From positions 1-58,906 of the forward strand of contig JAJFGL010000069.1 of NCBI GenBank assembly GCA_021776135.1: a DNA stretch of 58,906 nt. Direction: 5' to 3'. This DNA comes from Kiloniellaceae bacterium. GTDB taxonomy: Bacteria; Pseudomonadota; Alphaproteobacteria; Kiloniellales; J153. Within the stretch, counting starts at the first letter, position 1; each line of letters starts with the position of its first letter. Of this stretch, positions 19,343-26,978 are shown one piece after another. The position numbers and the translations under genes were made by a program. Under the pieces are notes generated by a model that saw only the letters and a list, made by a program, of their open reading frames with translations, was not told the DNA's origin and searched no databases.

Positions 19343-20590
19343 ATGAAATTGCGTCTCCTGCTCTGTGCGGCCGCCTTGTTCGGCTATGTCGGACCCGCCG
19401 CAGCCGATACGACCGATACGAAGTGGCAGAATCAGATCGTCATCGCCAAGCAGGGCGGCCATTGCGTCGACGATCCGCAATGCTTCAACCGCTATCACCC
19501 GGACATCCCCACGGTCGCGCGCGCCAAGCCCGGCGACATGATCGTGTTCCATACGCGCGACGCGCTGGATTCCGACCTGAGCTTCGATTCCGTTGCCGAC
19601 GACGTGACCGCCGTCGATCTCAATCTCGTGCATCCCATGACCGGGCCGGTCCATATCGAGGGGGCCAAGCGCGGCGACGTGCTCGCGATCACGCTGGTCG
19701 ATATCGCGCCGGATGAATACGGCTACACCGTCATCGTTCCCGGCTTCGGCTTCCTGCGCGATATCTACACCGAGCCTTACCTGGTCAATTGGCGGCTGAC
19801 GCGCACCCACGCCGAATCCGATCAGATGCCGGGCATCAAGGTGCCCTACGAGGCCTTCATGGGTTCGGTCGGGGTCCTGCCCGGCCTGCCTGAGGTCGAC
19901 ACCTGGCTGGCGCGCGAGAACGCGCTCAGCGCGGCCGGCGGCATCGCCCTGCCGCCGCAGCCGGTCGGCGCGCAACCGAGCGCGGTTTGCGGACCGCAAG
20001 GGAGCGCCAAGGACAAGTGCCTGCGCACCATCCCGCCGCGCGAGAACGGCGGCAACATGGACGTGCAGCAAATGCAGGTGGGGACGACCCTTCTCCTGCC
20101 CTGCTTCGTCGACGGCTGCAGCCTGTTCGTCGGCGACGTGCATTACGCGCAGGGCGACGGCGAGGTTTCCGGGACCGCGATCGAGACGGGCGCCGTGGTC
20201 ACGGTGACGACGGAAATCCGCAAGGGCCAGGGGGCCTTCATCAAGGGCCCCGAGGTCGAAGGCGGATCCCAGATCAAGAATATGGAACCGTCGAAGTTCT
20301 ATCAGACCATCGGCCTGCCCTTGAAGACGGCGGGCGAGGTGCCGGCTCCGCATACCTACCTGGAGAGCGAGAAGATCAAGAACCTGAGCAACCTGTCCGA
20401 GGATCTGACTCTGGCCGCGCGGGACGCCCTGATCAAGATGATCGCCTACATCCAGCGCGAACACGGCCTCGACGCGGAGCAGGCCTACATCCTGGCGAGC
20501 GTCGCGGTCGATCTGCGGGTCGGGCAGGTGGTCGATGTGCCGAACTATGTCGTGACCGCGGTGCTGAACGAGGACGTTTTCGCGGAGTGA
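19343..20590 (+). CDS. exported acetamidase/formamidase family protein
   Basis: A 415-residue protein of the acetamidase/formamidase (FmdA/AmdA) family, metal-dependent hydrolases that release ammonia from short amides. An unusual feature is a clear Sec signal peptide (MKLRLLLCAAALFGYVGPAA), so it should work in the periplasm. Family-like segments include IPPRENGGNMDVQQMQVGTT, GCSLFVGDVHYAQGDGEV and the C-terminal AYILASVAVDLRVGQVVD. I used the ATG at 19343, which has AGAGGG eight bases upstream and starts the signal peptide. The longer frame from 19232 is unsupported. The next gene starts at a GTG overlapping its stop codon. It belongs to the cassette framed by the NUDIX 3'-end repeat. Confidence 0.88.
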   Translation: MKLRLLLCAAALFGYVGPAAADTTDTKWQNQIVIAKQGGHCVDDPQCFNRYHPDIPTVARAKPGDMIVFHTRDALDSDLSFDSVADDVTAVDLNLVHPMTGPVHIEGAKRGDVLAITLVDIAPDEYGYTVIVPGFGFLRDIYTEPYLVNWRLTRTHAESDQMPGIKVPYEAFMGSVGVLPGLPEVDTWLARENALSAAGGIALPPQPVGAQPSAVCGPQGSAKDKCLRTIPPRENGGNMDVQQMQVGTTLLLPCFVDGCSLFVGDVHYAQGDGEVSGTAIETGAVVTVTTEIRKGQGAFIKGPEVEGGSQIKNMEPSKFYQTIGLPLKTAGEVPAPHTYLESEKIKNLSNLSEDLTLAARDALIKMIAYIQREHGLDAEQAYILASVAVDLRVGQVVDVPNYVVTAVLNEDVFAE

Positions 20591-21129
20591 ACCGGCGCCA
20601 CGCCCTGCGGCTGTCCGCCGGGGCGGCCGCGGGGCTGCTGCTGAGCGGCCATACCCCCTATGGGCAGTGGGTCGTCTATCGCAAGAAGCATCTCCTGATC
20701 GGCTGCCACAAGACCGATCCCGTGACCTACGACCTGGCCAAGCAGGTGGTGGCGCTGCTCGCCGAGCACCTGCCGGCGGCCAAATCGCGGGCCGCCCGCG
20801 CCCCGGACGCCGAGCGGCTGGCCAGCCTTCTCGGAACCGCGCAGATGGCGGTCGCGATCCTGAACGCCCCGGACGCCGCCACCATGATGCGGGGGAGCGG
20901 GCGCTTCGCGGCCTACGGCGCCATCGAGCTTCGGGTCCTGACGCCGGTCGATGACCGGCTTCTAGTCGCCCGAGCGGACTTTCCCGCGCGCCATGCTTGG
21001 CTGGTCACCGGTGTCCTGGCCGGAACCGGCTTGGCGCCAAAGCCGCGACCCACGGGCGATTTCGGCATCCCCTGGCATCCTGGCAGCCGCGCGTTCCTGG
21101 AAGGACGGCCTGAACCGGGCGATGATTAA
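20587..21129 (+). CDS. short exported protein, possible TAXI/binding-protein-like
   Basis: About 180 residues starting at GTG 20587, coupled to the amidase stop by a GTGA overlap. The N-terminus NRRHALRLSAGAAAGLLLSG is a twin-arginine-like export signal. The mature sequence (HLLIGCHKTDPVTYDLAKQV, later AIELRVLTPVDDRLLVARAD) looks like part of a periplasmic binding fold similar to TAXI or phosphonate-type receptors, but it is shorter than those. I am not sure of the family. Its place between an exported amidase and a HupE/UreJ-like membrane protein suggests a helper in the same uptake or breakdown pathway. Confidence 0.6.
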   Translation: MNRRHALRLSAGAAAGLLLSGHTPYGQWVVYRKKHLLIGCHKTDPVTYDLAKQVVALLAEHLPAAKSRAARAPDAERLASLLGTAQMAVAILNAPDAATMMRGSGRFAAYGAIELRVLTPVDDRLLVARADFPARHAWLVTGVLAGTGLAPKPRPTGDFGIPWHPGSRAFLEGRPEPGDD

Positions 21130-22198
21130 GCGCCTGCTGTGGGCGCTGCCGGTGCTGTTCGTCCTCGGCGCGCCGGCGCGGGGCCACGATCCGGGCATGA
21201 CCGTCGCGACCGTGATCGCCGAGGAACGCGAAACCCTGGTCGAGATCTCGATCAAGGGCAGCGATCTGGCGCGGGCCGCCGGCGTCGACCTGCTCGATTC
21301 CGAAGGCCAAGTCGATCCCGAGCGGCTCGCCGGCGCGGCGGCGGCGGTCCGGACCCACTTGCGCGCCACCACGGCCCTTAAAGCGGACTCGGCCGCCTGT
21401 CCCTTTGAGATCGTGGAACTGGCGGCGGTCGAGGACGGCGTCCTCGCGGTCCTCAAGGCGCCTTGCGGCACCGCCAACGCCGGCCTGTCGTACCGCAGCA
21501 CCCTCCTGCATGAGATCAATCCGGCGACCATCCAGCACGCCGTGCTGCTCAAAGGCGACGACGCCATCCCCTCCGCGCTCACCCAGGAGCGGAATAGCCT
21601 GGAAATTCAGGCTCCGCTTGCCTTGAGCGAGGCCGCCGCCCGCTATCTCGTATCCGGCGCCGAACACATCTTCGCCGGCTACGATCACGTCGCCTTCCTG
21701 CTCGCCCTGCTACTCTGGGCGCGGGGCGTCTGGGCCGTGGTCAAGGTGGTCACCGCCTTCACCCTATCCCACTCGGTCGCGCTCTCGCTGGCGGCGCTCG
21801 ATCTGGTCAGCCTGCCCGGCGGCCTGGTCGAGCCGCTGATCGCCGCGAGCGTCGTCGCGGTCGCCGTGGAGAACTTCTTCAACCGGCGGATCGAGGGGCG
21901 TTGGCGGGTCGCCTTCATCCTCGGCTTCATCCATGGCTTCGGGTTCGCCGGCGCGCTTCGTGACATCGGGCTGCCGCAGGACGCGCTCATCATCGCCCTC
22001 GCCTTTTTCAACATCGGGGTCGAGATCGGGCAGGTTGCTATCGTTGCTATCGTCGTGCCGCTGCTTCTGGGCATCGACCGCCTGAGCGCGCGCTCACCCG
22101 CTGCACCGGCGCGCAGGCCGGCTCTGGTCTACGGCGTCTCCGCGGTAATCTCCGGGCTCGGCGGCTACTGGTTCATCGAACGGACGCTACTCGCGTAA
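21122..22198 (+). CDS. HupE/UreJ-family membrane protein with a periplasmic N-domain
   Basis: 358 residues. A signal peptide (RLLWALPVLFVLGAPARG) leads to an extracytoplasmic domain of about 165 residues with a paired-cysteine feature (SAACPFEI, KAPCGTANA). A bundle of six or more membrane helices follows, containing the HupE/UreJ signature GAEHIFAGYDHVAFLLALLL and later HGFGFAGALRDIGLP. HupE and UreJ are linked to nickel or cobalt uptake for hydrogenase and urease; this longer subfamily is common but uncharacterised. It overlaps the preceding gene by 8 bp, so the three genes form one operon. Metal supply to the metal-dependent amidase is a plausible inference. Confidence 0.8.
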   Translation: MIKRLLWALPVLFVLGAPARGHDPGMTVATVIAEERETLVEISIKGSDLARAAGVDLLDSEGQVDPERLAGAAAAVRTHLRATTALKADSAACPFEIVELAAVEDGVLAVLKAPCGTANAGLSYRSTLLHEINPATIQHAVLLKGDDAIPSALTQERNSLEIQAPLALSEAAARYLVSGAEHIFAGYDHVAFLLALLLWARGVWAVVKVVTAFTLSHSVALSLAALDLVSLPGGLVEPLIAASVVAVAVENFFNRRIEGRWRVAFILGFIHGFGFAGALRDIGLPQDALIIALAFFNIGVEIGQVAIVAIVVPLLLGIDRLSARSPAAPARRPALVYGVSAVISGLGGYWFIERTLLA

Positions 22199-22278
22199 AG
22201 CCACGCTGATGCGGCCGTTATATCCGGCGTCTCCTGGTATTGGTGCCCAGGTCAACAAATTCCGGGCATGTCTATAAA

Positions 22279-22338
22279 CGGACCTTAGCCAAACTGACCC
22301 ACTATCGAAATTTTAGCCAGCTTGAACCGGACCCGCCG
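22279..22338. repeat. 60-bp repeat R, copy 1 (likely IS21-like end remnant)
   Basis: This 60-bp stretch, containing GACCCACTATCGAAATTTTA, is 59/60 identical to 25101-25160 in the same orientation. The two copies bracket the NUDIX tail copy, the Sco1/cytochrome genes and a MITE-like element. A TGACCC motif here, and GGGTCA / TGACCC at 22479-22484 and 22505-22510, recall the reiterated end sequences of IS21-family elements. The element name is inferred. No transposase is left. Confidence 0.75.
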
Positions 22339-22340
22339 GC

Positions 22341-22443
22341 GAGGCTTTGGCCAAGCTGGCGGCCGGCGATTACGTCAATGCCGCCCTGGTCATGGCGCTC
22401 CAATGGCTGGCTCTGAACCGGGAGACCCTGCGAAGGAAGTGGC
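22341..22443 (+). pseudogene. 3'-end fragment of the NUDIX gene
   Basis: It repeats the last 34 codons of the NUDIX hydrolase ending at 19216, with two mismatches, but lacks the start, the NUDIX box and the stop. It begins two bases after repeat R copy 1. It marks one boundary of the inserted amidase cassette. The region 22444-22523 beyond it holds only GGGTCA/TGACCC repeats. Confidence 0.8.
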
Positions 22444-22523
22444 CGACCTAAGGAACATTGTACCGAGACTTTGGCAGCGGGTCAGTTTGAAGAAGGCCCG
22501 CTTTTGACCCATTTCGGAAGAAC

Positions 22524-23168
22524 TTAATGATAGTCATTAGTCAGCGCGTTGACATGAACAATTAGGTTAGTCGGATTGAATTTCAGCCCGTGATAGCGGG
22601 CGCGCAGATTGCCGCTCTTGTCTATCAAGTGAGTGACAAGACCATGCATTTGGTATCCGTCTTCCACGGGCGTGAACTTCAACCCATATTTCTCCGCGAG
22701 TTCACGAGTAGCAGAGAGTTCTTCCGGCCCACTCGTCAACATGGTCCAGTTGATCGGATCAAGTCCATGCTTGGGCCCATAATCCCGCATTAGCTCCGGC
22801 GTGTCGTGTTCTGGATCAGTCGTGATCGTGATGAATTGAACCAACTCACGCATCGGAGTTCGGTTTACCTGTTTTTGGATCGAAGCAAGCGCCCCGCTGT
22901 GGAGCGGACAAACATCCGGGCATCTTGCGTAGACAAACCATAGGATTACCACCTTACCCCGAAGATCAGCCAAGCTCACGGGTTCGCCCTTCCCACTCGT
23001 CAACGTGAAGCTTGGCGCTGGACGGTTCACGATCTGCGCATACTTTTCTCTGCCTTTTAGATTCTCCTCAAGGTCCTCCAGAGAATGAGCAAGCGTCGGC
23101 AGTGTGTGCCCGACCAGGACCACGAGCCCAATAAGGAAGTGGCACGATAGGTGGCTCAATCTCGACAT
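22524..23168 (-). CDS. SCO1/SenC family copper-binding protein
   Basis: A 214-residue thioredoxin-fold protein of the Sco family. Sco proteins carry copper to the CuA site of cytochrome oxidase or act as periplasmic thiol-disulphide oxidoreductases. It has an N-terminal signal/anchor (FLIGLVVLVGHTLPTLA). The metal-binding motif CPDVC lies in WFVYARCPDVCPLHSG, and the third ligand is probably the His in MHGLVTHLIDKSG. The start at 23168 has GGAGG upstream; a start five codons earlier is possible. It is the last gene of a minus-strand group with two cytochromes c and a Cys-rich protein, so a role in copper or haem-protein maturation is likely. Base composition is lower in GC than in neighbouring core genes. 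Confidence 0.88.
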   Translation of the reverse strand: MSRLSHLSCHFLIGLVVLVGHTLPTLAHSLEDLEENLKGREKYAQIVNRPAPSFTLTSGKGEPVSLADLRGKVVILWFVYARCPDVCPLHSGALASIQKQVNRTPMRELVQFITITTDPEHDTPELMRDYGPKHGLDPINWTMLTSGPEELSATRELAEKYGLKFTPVEDGYQMHGLVTHLIDKSGNLRARYHGLKFNPTNLIVHVNALTNDYH

Positions 23169-23210
23169 GGTTTTTCCTCCCATGAACTCACGGCACTTGA
23201 TATCTGCGGG

Positions 23211-23690
23211 TCATTGTTTTTCGGCTTGCTTCCTATACGTTTGGTCGATCCGCTCCTGATAGGCTCGTGATTTCTCCGACCATGTGCTCTTAATGAAGGA
23301 CAGAACCGCCCAGATTTCCTCATCCACAAGAACACCGTCGAATGACGGCATGTCGCTCTCGTAGCCTTCAGGAGCGAGCGGCGGCTTCACCCCGCCCTTG
23401 GTAATGCGGAATAATTGTTCATCGGCGTGATGCCATGTATGTCCGGTGTCATCGTGAGGGGGTGCGGGAAGTCTCCCGTCCGGTTTACGTTCGCGCCATT
23501 TCGGTTGACCCTGAAAACTTTTACCGTGGCAGGCTCCACAGTGCTCAGCGTAGACGACCCTACCCCGCGCGACGTGATCAGCGTTTTCGAAATCGGCTCG
23601 ATCTAGCACCGATTCGCCGCGCGAGAGTGCCAGCGCACCTAATGCGAGCACTACAAGCCCACCGGCCACCAACAGAACGAACAGCTTCAT
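23211..23690 (-). CDS. membrane-anchored monohaem cytochrome c
   Basis: 159 residues: an uncleaved or cleaved hydrophobic N-terminus (KLFVLLVAGGLVVLALGALA), then a class I cytochrome c domain. The haem motif CGACH lies in VYAEHCGACHGKSFQGQP, and the distal Met is probably in ESDMPSFDGVL. The C-terminal tail is charged (YQERIDQTYRKQAEKQ). I placed the start at 23690, where its ATG overlaps the stop of the upstream cytochrome gene by 4 bp, so the two are translationally coupled. Electron donor or acceptor unknown. Confidence 0.85.
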   Translation of the reverse strand: MKLFVLLVAGGLVVLALGALALSRGESVLDRADFENADHVARGRVVYAEHCGACHGKSFQGQPKWRERKPDGRLPAPPHDDTGHTWHHADEQLFRITKGGVKPPLAPEGYESDMPSFDGVLVDEEIWAVLSFIKSTWSEKSRAYQERIDQTYRKQAEKQ

Positions 23691-24403
23691 TGTGGACACT
23701 CTGACTTGATGAAGGCGCTGATTTCGGTCGGAGCGGCAAAGATAATGAAGACGCGGTCGCCCCTCATACTGGCCGGAATTATCACCGGATGACCTGCCAC
23801 AGGGCCGTCTTCGCTGCCATCGGTCTTGAAACGGAGGTTGAACTCCCAAAATTCGTATGCTTCCTCCGTTTGAACCGTCACTGTGTAGGTGTCGCCACAA
23901 TGACTGATCGAGGTGATTCGGTTGTTGGCTTCAAGTGCCTTCAGATTGAGCATCCGCCCTTGGCTCATCATCCCTTCGGACATGCCTTCTGCTTGCTGGT
24001 CTGACGACGGGCCTTGTTCTTGAGAGACACTTCGTAGATAGGCTATAAGATCGTGCCTCTGGGCCTTGTCTTGAAGCCCCCGGAATGTCATGCGGTTGTT
24101 CGGAATGAAGGTTTTGGGATTTTCGAGCCATGCATCCAGAGAGTGCTCGTTCCAAATGATATCGGCTTGCTTGAATGCCTTCGAATAGCGCGTGAAGCCC
24201 TCTACGGTACCGGCCTTGCGGCCCCAAATCCCGGCAAGACTTGGGCCGGTCATATGCCGTCCAGGCGAAAGTGAATGACAGGCCACACAAGCTCGAAATA
24301 TATCCTGCCCCTTGGCGGGATCACCGTTTTCTGAGGCGAAGCCACTCGCACCCCAAAACCCAGTACAGAATACAAGAACGCCGATTGCAGCGCGAAACCA
24401 CAT
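23687..24403 (-). CDS. two-domain cytochrome c
   Basis: 238 residues with a signal peptide (FRAAIGVLVFCTGFWGASG). Residues of about 25-130 form a class I cytochrome c of the mitochondrial type: haem motif CVACH, then GPSLAGIWGRKAGTVEGF, and the distal Met in PNNRMTFRGLQ. A Gln/Ser/Met-rich linker follows. The last 85 residues (from about LEANNRITSISHCGDTYTV) are a beta-rich domain with two cysteines (SHCGD, SECPQ) that I do not recognise. It is coupled to the next cytochrome gene by ATGA overlap and lies downstream of a Cys-rich exported protein. A role in sulphur, methanol or nitrogen-oxide chemistry cannot be told apart by sequence alone. Confidence 0.85.
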   Translation of the reverse strand: MWFRAAIGVLVFCTGFWGASGFASENGDPAKGQDIFRACVACHSLSPGRHMTGPSLAGIWGRKAGTVEGFTRYSKAFKQADIIWNEHSLDAWLENPKTFIPNNRMTFRGLQDKAQRHDLIAYLRSVSQEQGPSSDQQAEGMSEGMMSQGRMLNLKALEANNRITSISHCGDTYTVTVQTEEAYEFWEFNLRFKTDGSEDGPVAGHPVIIPASMRGDRVFIIFAAPTEISAFIKSECPQ

Positions 24404-24508
24404 GATCTACCTCCAAACCTGGCGTGTGATGTGAAATAGACGCTGAGGAGGGTCAGCCGACCGACGCCCGACCGGACTGACAGGCTCCCCCGCTATCGCG
24501 AAAGCGAT

Positions 24509-24859
24509 TTAGATGATAACAGCCGCTTTGGGAGGGTGGGGATCAGGTGGGATAACCCGGCAAGCCCAACAATTGGCTCCCGTTAGTAAGGAGCTTCCGA
24601 CCGCCGGAGCCACGGTACTCACCGAGGAAACAGCTAGACCAGAATGGCTCACACAGAGCAATGAGCAAACACCTAGCATCGCCAGATCGTCACAGTCTAC
24701 GCAGCACGCGCAGCAGGGTTCCGATGCAGTGGCGGAATCACATAATGACAGCATCGAATTGTCGGACGTGGGCATGGCCGCATCCATCGCCTCCGCCATC
24801 AATGGGTTGAGGGCGACGAGCAAAACCAGAATAAGTCCATGGAGCCAACTAGCCTTCAT
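24509..24859 (-). CDS. Cys-rich exported or membrane protein of unknown function
   Basis: A protein of about 116 residues beginning MKASWLHGLILVLLVALNPL, a signal peptide or anchor. Ten cysteines follow, six of them clustered around SEPCCACCVDCDD. A WAC pair and a proline/histidine tail (PPDPHPP) close it. The pattern suggests metal (copper) binding or a disulphide-rich fold. It resembles small Cys-rich proteins found near copper genes, but no family is certain. It is first in the minus-strand group that continues with two cytochromes c and Sco1. No clear ribosome-binding site precedes this ATG, so the start is uncertain. Confidence 0.5.
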   Translation of the reverse strand: MKASWLHGLILVLLVALNPLMAEAMDAAMPTSDNSMLSLCDSATASEPCCACCVDCDDLAMLGVCSLLCVSHSGLAVSSVSTVAPAVGSSLLTGANCWACRVIPPDPHPPKAAVII

Positions 24860-24944
24860 GGAGGAAAGATCCGATAATCTACGATAAACCGCAATAGGCA
24901 AAATACCCAGACTGAATAGACTCCCGATATGTCCGAGTTTGGCT

Positions 24945-25091
24945 GAGGCTGTTGAAAAAGTCCCGAGGACCAAAATTCTTGAAACAATGATTCAAAATCT
25001 TGGATGATGTTGAATCGATATTACTTCAGGCTCAGCTTACGGGAACGATAGTTTCAAAAAATCTGACGGCTCCGACTTCTTCAACAGCCTC
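24945..25091. mobile_element. 147-bp MITE-like element with terminal inverted repeats
   Basis: GAGGCTGTTGAAAAAGTC (24945-24962) and GACTTCTTCAACAGCCTC (25074-25091) are inverted repeats matching at 17 of 18 positions. The element is flanked by the 4-bp direct repeat GGCT (24941-24944 and 25092-25095), a likely target-site duplication. The inside has no ORF. The ends resemble IS ends that begin GGCTGTTGAAAAAG, so a full-length element may move it in trans. It lies between the cytochrome block and repeat R copy 2. Confidence 0.75.
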
Positions 25092-25100
25092 GGCTATACC

Positions 25101-25160
25101 CGGACCTTAGCCAAGCTGACCCACTATCGAAATTTTAGCCAGCTTGAACCGGACCCGCCG
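25101..25160. repeat. 60-bp repeat R, copy 2
   Basis: It is 59/60 identical to 22279-22338 and in the same orientation. It starts 5 bp after the MITE-like element's flanking GGCT and ends 57 bp before cysK. Together with copy 1 it brackets about 2.8 kb containing the cytochrome c / Sco1 genes, consistent with gain through recombination between two insertion-sequence remnants. Confidence 0.8.
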
Positions 25161-25217
25161 TGGCGGTTAATCTCCCCGCTTTGGGGGCCGCGGCCCGAAG
25201 CCAGGGAAGTAACGAAC

Positions 25218-26237
25218 ATGGATATCAGGGACGGATTCGTCGGCGCCATAGGCCACACGCCCTTGATCCGCCTGCGCCGCCTGTCGGAGCAGACCGGCTG
25301 CGAGATTCTGGGCAAGGCCGAATTCCTGAATCCCGGATCTTCGGTCAAGGACCGCGCCGCCTGGGCCATAATCAAGGACGCCGAGGAACAGGGGCTCTTG
25401 CGTCCCGGCGGCGTCATTGTCGAGGGAACGGCGGGGAACACCGGCATCGGCCTGGCCTTGGTGGGGCGGGCGCGCGGCTACCGCACGGTGATCGTGATTC
25501 CCGAAACCCAGTCCCAGGAAAAGAAGGACATGCTGCGCCTCTGCGGGGCCGAGCTGCGCGAGGTGCCGGCGGTGCCCTTCAAGAACCCGGACAACTACGT
25601 CCACGTCGCCCGGCGCCTGGGCGAGGACTTGGCGAAAAGCGAGCCGAACGGCGCCATTTTCGCCAATCAGTTCGATAATGTGGCGAACCGCCGGGGCCAC
25701 TTCGAGACCACGGGCCCGGAGATTTGGGATCAGACCGGCGGCAAGCTCCATGGCTTCATCTGCGCGGTCGGGACCGGCGGCACCCTGGCCGGCACCGGCA
25801 TGGCCTTGAAGGAACGCAACAAGGACATAACCATCGGCCTGGCCGACCCGCCCGGCGCGGCGCTGTACAACTACTACAAGCACGGAGAGTTGAAATCCGA
25901 GGGCAGTTCCATCACCGAAGGCATCGGCCAGGGCCGGATCACCGCCAACCTGGAAGGGGCGCCGATCGACGAGGCCTTTCAAATCCCGGACGCGGAAGCG
26001 GTAAGCCTGGTCTTCGATGTCCTGGAACACGAGGGGCTATGTTTAGGCCCTTCCAGCGGCGTCAATCTGGCCGGTGCGGTACGCTTAGCCGAACAGCACG
26101 GCCCCGGCCACACCATCGTCACCATCCTGGCCGATTACGGCACCCGCTATCAAAGCCGCCTGTTCAATCCGGGGTTCCTGCGCGGGAAGGATTTGCCGGT
26201 GCCGGAATGGCTGGACCGTTCCGGCTTGGGAGGATGA
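25218..26237 (+). CDS. cysK: cysteine synthase family PLP enzyme
   Basis: A 339-residue fold type II PLP enzyme that makes cysteine from O-acetylserine and sulphide, or a close relative. The PLP lysine lies in NPGSSVKDRAA (about residue 44), the substrate loop is EGTAGNTGIGLAL, and the PLP-phosphate loop is AVGTGGTLAGTG. The Thr/Ala substitution in EGTAGNTG, versus the usual TSGNTG, marks a CysK subgroup seen in alphaproteobacteria. alaX follows after 1 bp and then a sulfurtransferase, so the three likely form a sulphur/amino-acid quality-control operon. The start ATG at 25218 follows GGGAAGTAACGAAC. Confidence 0.92.
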   Translation: MDIRDGFVGAIGHTPLIRLRRLSEQTGCEILGKAEFLNPGSSVKDRAAWAIIKDAEEQGLLRPGGVIVEGTAGNTGIGLALVGRARGYRTVIVIPETQSQEKKDMLRLCGAELREVPAVPFKNPDNYVHVARRLGEDLAKSEPNGAIFANQFDNVANRRGHFETTGPEIWDQTGGKLHGFICAVGTGGTLAGTGMALKERNKDITIGLADPPGAALYNYYKHGELKSEGSSITEGIGQGRITANLEGAPIDEAFQIPDAEAVSLVFDVLEHEGLCLGPSSGVNLAGAVRLAEQHGPGHTIVTILADYGTRYQSRLFNPGFLRGKDLPVPEWLDRSGLGG

Positions 26238-26238
26238 T

Positions 26239-26952
26239 ATGACGACTGAAGCGCTATTCCGCGACGATGCCTATGCCAAGACCTGCGAGGCCAGGGTGCT
26301 GAGCGCGGACGAGGCCGGTATCCGCCTCGACCGGACGGTCTTCTATCCCATGAGCGGCGGCCAGGCGGGCGATACCGGAACCCTGCGCCTGAACGGCGGC
26401 GGCGAAATCGCCATCGCCGATACCCGCAAGGGCCAAGCGCCCGGCGAGATTTCGCACATCCCCGCAAGCGGCGAGGCCCTGCCCGCCCCCGGTACGAAGG
26501 TCACGGCGGAGATCGACTGGACGCGGCGTCACCGGCTGATGCGTATGCACACTTGTCTGCATCTTTTGTGTTCCGTGATCGAAGGCGACGTGACCGGCGG
26601 CTCCATTAGCGACGGCAAGGGCCGGCTCGACTTCAACCTGCCGGACACGGCCCTGGACAAGGAAGAAATCACGGCGGCCCTGAACCGCTTGATCGAGGCC
26701 GACCATCCTATCGGCACGCGCTGGATCACGGACGAGGAAATGGCGGCGAACCCGCAACTGGTGCGCACCATGTCGGTCAAGCCGCCCATGGACAGCGGCC
26801 GGGTGCGGCTGCTGGACATCGAGGGGGTCGATCTGCAACCTTGCGGCGGCACCCATGTGCGGCGCACCGGCGAGATCGGTCCGGTCCGGGTTGGCAAGAT
26901 CGAAAACAAGGGCCGTCAGAACCGGCGCATCAACATTCTTTTCGCCGAGTAG
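26239..26952 (+). CDS. alaX: AlaX-type alanyl-tRNA editing protein
   Basis: A 237-residue free-standing editing protein homologous to the AlaRS second domain; it hydrolyses mischarged Ser- or Gly-tRNA-Ala. The zinc-binding HxxxH is HTCLH in RLMRMHTCLHLLC, and the C-terminal pair is in CGGTHVRRTGEIG. The N-terminal GxxFYPMSGGQAGDTG-like segment (FYPMSGGQAGDTG) matches the AlaX-M domain. It sits 1 bp after cysK with GGGAGG upstream, so it is co-transcribed. Confidence 0.93.
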   Translation: MTTEALFRDDAYAKTCEARVLSADEAGIRLDRTVFYPMSGGQAGDTGTLRLNGGGEIAIADTRKGQAPGEISHIPASGEALPAPGTKVTAEIDWTRRHRLMRMHTCLHLLCSVIEGDVTGGSISDGKGRLDFNLPDTALDKEEITAALNRLIEADHPIGTRWITDEEMAANPQLVRTMSVKPPMDSGRVRLLDIEGVDLQPCGGTHVRRTGEIGPVRVGKIENKGRQNRRINILFAE

Positions 26953-26978
26953 CGGCTAAGCAATAGGACACCCCTGAC

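Larger units (their letters stand above)
19106..22443. repeat. 103-bp direct repeat of the NUDIX 3' end bracketing a three-gene cassette
   Basis: 19106-19208 (inside the intact NUDIX gene) and 22341-22443 match at all but two positions (C/T in the AAC/AAT codon, A/G near the end). The right copy is non-coding debris. Between them lie the amidase, a short exported protein and a HupE/UreJ-like protein. The arrangement mimics integration at a gene 3' end, with the gene restored on one side and a tail left on the other, but no integrase is present. Confidence 0.85.

Noticed and set aside
19217-20464. 415-codon minus-strand frame opposite the amidase
   Set aside because: The plus strand has the signal peptide, family motifs and coupled downstream genes; the minus frame has none.
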